Shown here: one piece after another, positions 14,812-15,387 of the stretch | Numbering within the stretch: the stretch's first letter is position 1 | Layout: each line of letters opens with the position of its first letter | Source: UBA3263 sp964586765 | Lineage (GTDB): Bacteria > Bacteroidota > Bacteroidia > Bacteroidales > Muribaculaceae | Length of the DNA: 15,387 nt | Reading direction: 5' to 3' | Assembly (NCBI GenBank): GCA_964586765.1 | Contig: CAZPHN010000043.1 | Span: forward strand, 1 to 15,387 | Position numbers and translations under genes: made by a program | Notes under the pieces: generated by a model | What the model saw: only the letters and a program-made list of their open reading frames with translations | The model's database searches: none | What the model was told of the DNA's origin: nothing

Positions 14812-15387
14812 ATGAAAAAAACAATTCTCAGTGCATTATTTCTATTGCTGACAGTAATAGTGGCACAAGCACAGGACATCACTGTGCACGGGACCGTTGT
14901 TTCAGCCGTAGATAACGAGCCGCTTATCGGCGCAAGCGTTATTTCCGATGTAAAAGGGGTGGCAGGTGTCGCCTCCGACATTGACGGCAATTTTATCATT
15001 ACGGTGCCCGACGGTTCAAAACTTATCGTGTCCTACGTGGGTTATAAGCCCAAAACCGTGAACGCGGAGAGTAAGATGGAAATCTTTCTTGAGGCAAACA
15101 CCGAGCTGCTCGACGAAGTTGTAGTAGTAGGTTATCAGACGGTCCGCAAAGCAGACCTGACCGGAGCTGTCTCCGTTATGAACATGAAAGAGCCATTGAG
15201 CGAAAATTCCGGTAACATCATGAACTCCATGGCAGGCAAACTTCCGGGTGTCAATGTTATTCCCGACGCTGCTCCCGGCGGAACCGGTTCAATCCGTGTT
15301 CGAGGCATGTCAACCGCCAATTCCAGCAATGACCCTCTTTATATTATAGATGGCGTTCCAACAGACAATATCAACTGCATCAACCCT
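14812..15387 (+). CDS. SusC-family TonB-dependent outer-membrane receptor, N-terminal 192 residues (cut by window edge)
   Basis: Outer-membrane channel that works with a SusD lipoprotein lid to import oligosaccharides using TonB energy. The frame opens with MKKTILSALFLLL and a signal peptide likely cleaved after AQA (about residue 20). A carboxypeptidase-regulatory-like beta domain follows (about 22-100: VHGTVVSAVDNEPLIGASV, DIDGNFIITVPDG, LIVSYVGYKP). Next come the TonB box region LDEVVVVGYQTVRKADLTGAVS and the plug domain with GKLPGVNVI, GGTGSIRVRGMST and DPLYIIDGVP. All are standard SusC blocks. The barrel and any susD gene lie beyond the right edge. The position next to the fructose-type regulator and a matching operator suggests a fructan substrate. 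Confidence 0.96.
   Translation, partial: MKKTILSALFLLLTVIVAQAQDITVHGTVVSAVDNEPLIGASVISDVKGVAGVASDIDGNFIITVPDGSKLIVSYVGYKPKTVNAESKMEIFLEANTELLDEVVVVGYQTVRKADLTGAVSVMNMKEPLSENSGNIMNSMAGKLPGVNVIPDAAPGGTGSIRVRGMSTANSSNDPLYIIDGVPTDNINCINP

Noticed and set aside
1..15387. CRISPR arrays, tRNA or rRNA genes, insertion sequences, integrase or att sites
   Set aside because: None was seen on either strand. The tandem repeats present have 7-nt and 9-nt periods without spacers.

Overview
The window looks like a chromosomal segment of a Bacteroidales bacterium, probably close to Muribaculaceae (the family is inference). The evidence is the start of a SusC-family TonB receptor, a hybrid two-component regulator with an AraC output domain, a GH32 with a Bacteroidetes-type N-terminal domain, a long-form IspG, repeated -7 boxes of the TAnnTTTG type, and few Shine-Dalgarno sequences.

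Left part (1-6330), housekeeping genes, visibly GC-rich. On the minus strand dnaX (DNA polymerase III tau/gamma) is followed by gpmI (phosphoglycerate mutase, cut by the window edge). Divergent from dnaX are rplS (ribosomal protein L19), closed by a strong terminator, and then a compact purE - ispG - M16 peptidase cluster with a 12-nt gap and a 16-nt overlap. The dnaX/rplS divergent region holds a heptanucleotide microsatellite, and the purE start codon lies at the end of a 9-nt tandem repeat.

Middle part (6333-7812), more AT-rich. A self-contained small transcription unit (promoter, about 65 nt, perfect 11-bp terminator hairpin) precedes an orphan DUF1016/YhcG-type PD-(D/E)xK nuclease gene that has its own promoter. 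A strong, probably bidirectional terminator separates it from the convergent sugar genes.

Right part (7813-15387), a fructan or sucrose utilisation locus. The minus-strand operon encodes a GH32 beta-fructosidase, an MFS sugar permease and a PfkB fructokinase. Divergent from it is a 912-residue hybrid two-component system whose sensor is a type-I periplasmic-binding-protein domain, the architecture known for the fructose sensor BT1754 of Bacteroides thetaiotaomicron. Downstream is the 5' part of a susC-type receptor gene. Expected flow: the outer-membrane Sus pair imports fructan, GH32 releases fructose in the periplasm, fructose is both sensed by the regulator and carried inward by the permease, and fructokinase makes fructose 6-phosphate.

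The most notable non-coding signal is a pair of 58-bp interrupted palindromes with identical geometry (20-bp arm, 18-bp spacer, 20-bp arm) and a shared arm sequence. One lies between the GH32 operon and the regulator gene, the other upstream of susC. I propose them as the operators of this regulator.
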